This document shows, piece after piece, positions 13,731-13,805 of a stretch of DNA of 13,805 nucleotides (position 1 is the first letter of the stretch; each line of letters opens with the position of its first letter). Below the pieces are notes generated by a model. That model saw only the letters and a list, made by a program, of their open reading frames with translations, did not search any database and was not told where the DNA came from. The DNA lies in NCBI GenBank assembly GCA_049609225.1, contig JBMYYH010000084.1, positions 1 to 13,805 on the forward strand, in the 5' to 3' direction. The stretch comes from GCA-2746235 sp049609225 (lineage in GTDB: Bacteria; Planctomycetota; UBA1135). Made by a program: the position numbers and the translations under genes.

Positions 13731-13805
13731 TGGTAGGGGAAAAGGGACTCGAACCCCCGACACGCGGATTATGATTCCGCTGCTCTAACCAACTGAGCTA
13801 CTCCG
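13731..13805 (-). tRNA. tRNA with CAU anticodon, probably elongator tRNA-Met (5' end cut by window)
   Basis: Reading the minus strand from 13805, the sequence is the end of the acceptor 5' strand (CGGAG), TA, a D arm (GCTC-AGTTGGTTA-GAGC), an anticodon arm (GCGGA-ATCATAA-TCCGC, anticodon CAU), a 5-base variable loop, a T arm with the TTCGAGT loop, A73 and an encoded CCA (13733-13731). The first two bases lie outside the window. The anticodon fits elongator Met, or Ile2 if modified to lysidine; the initiator is less likely because the three G-C pairs at the anticodon-stem base are absent. The T stem has two G-T pairs, and position 3 (C) faces C70, so the acceptor has a mismatch. A terminator follows directly. 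Confidence 0.88.

Noticed and set aside
13510..13788. Plus-strand open frame ending in GTRTPDTRIMIPLL
   Set aside because: This ending is the familiar false translation of the antisense of a CAU tRNA, and the rest is antisense to a membrane-protein gene.
1..13805. CRISPR array, insertion sequence, prophage or defence system
   Set aside because: No regularly spaced direct repeats, transposase, integrase or phage-like motifs were seen. Every long stretch is explained by ordinary genes.

Overview
The window is GC-rich, gene-dense bacterial DNA. Lipid A synthesis (lpxB) points to a Gram-negative outer membrane. Several features together suggest a Planctomycetota-like organism: an ECF-type sigma factor overlapping a PknB-like kinase with C-terminal TPRs, a secreted HExxH protein of the DUF1570 type, an FG-GAP propeller protein, a secreted prenyltransferase-like toroid protein, and very few Shine-Dalgarno sequences. 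This taxonomic call is inference; no marker gene long enough to prove it is present.

Layout. (1) Bases 1-789 hold the 3' end of dnaJ followed by grpE, a chaperone operon. (2) 898-2601 is a secreted putative zinc peptidase, which converges on (3) a minus-strand sugar/LPS-kinase-like protein (2653-3375 or 3393). That kinase is head to head with lpxB (3384-4685), and their start codons nearly touch. (4) 4771-7187 is a secreted alpha/alpha-toroid repeat protein, translationally coupled (GTGA overlap) to a fumarylacetoacetate-hydrolase family enzyme. (5) 7213-10388 is a sigma factor/Ser-Thr kinase pair with an ATGA overlap. (6) 10488-11750 is a secreted seven-bladed FG-GAP protein. (7) 11751-11973 is a structured convergent intergenic region with terminators in both directions and a further hairpin. 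(8) On the minus strand, two unrecognised membrane proteins lead into queF (13669 to 11974), probably as one operon. (9) The right edge carries a minus-strand tRNA with anticodon CAU and its own terminator, truncated by the window end.

Functional links. dnaJ and grpE serve the Hsp70 cycle. lpxB and the neighbouring kinase fit outer-membrane lipid A/LPS construction. The sigma/kinase pair is a signalling unit of the kind common in planctomycetes. Most other genes look like housekeeping or envelope functions. There is no sign of a mobile element, CRISPR array, prophage or defence cassette. The least explained parts are the structured region at 11787-11930, the head-to-head lpxB/kinase start, and the two membrane proteins upstream of queF.
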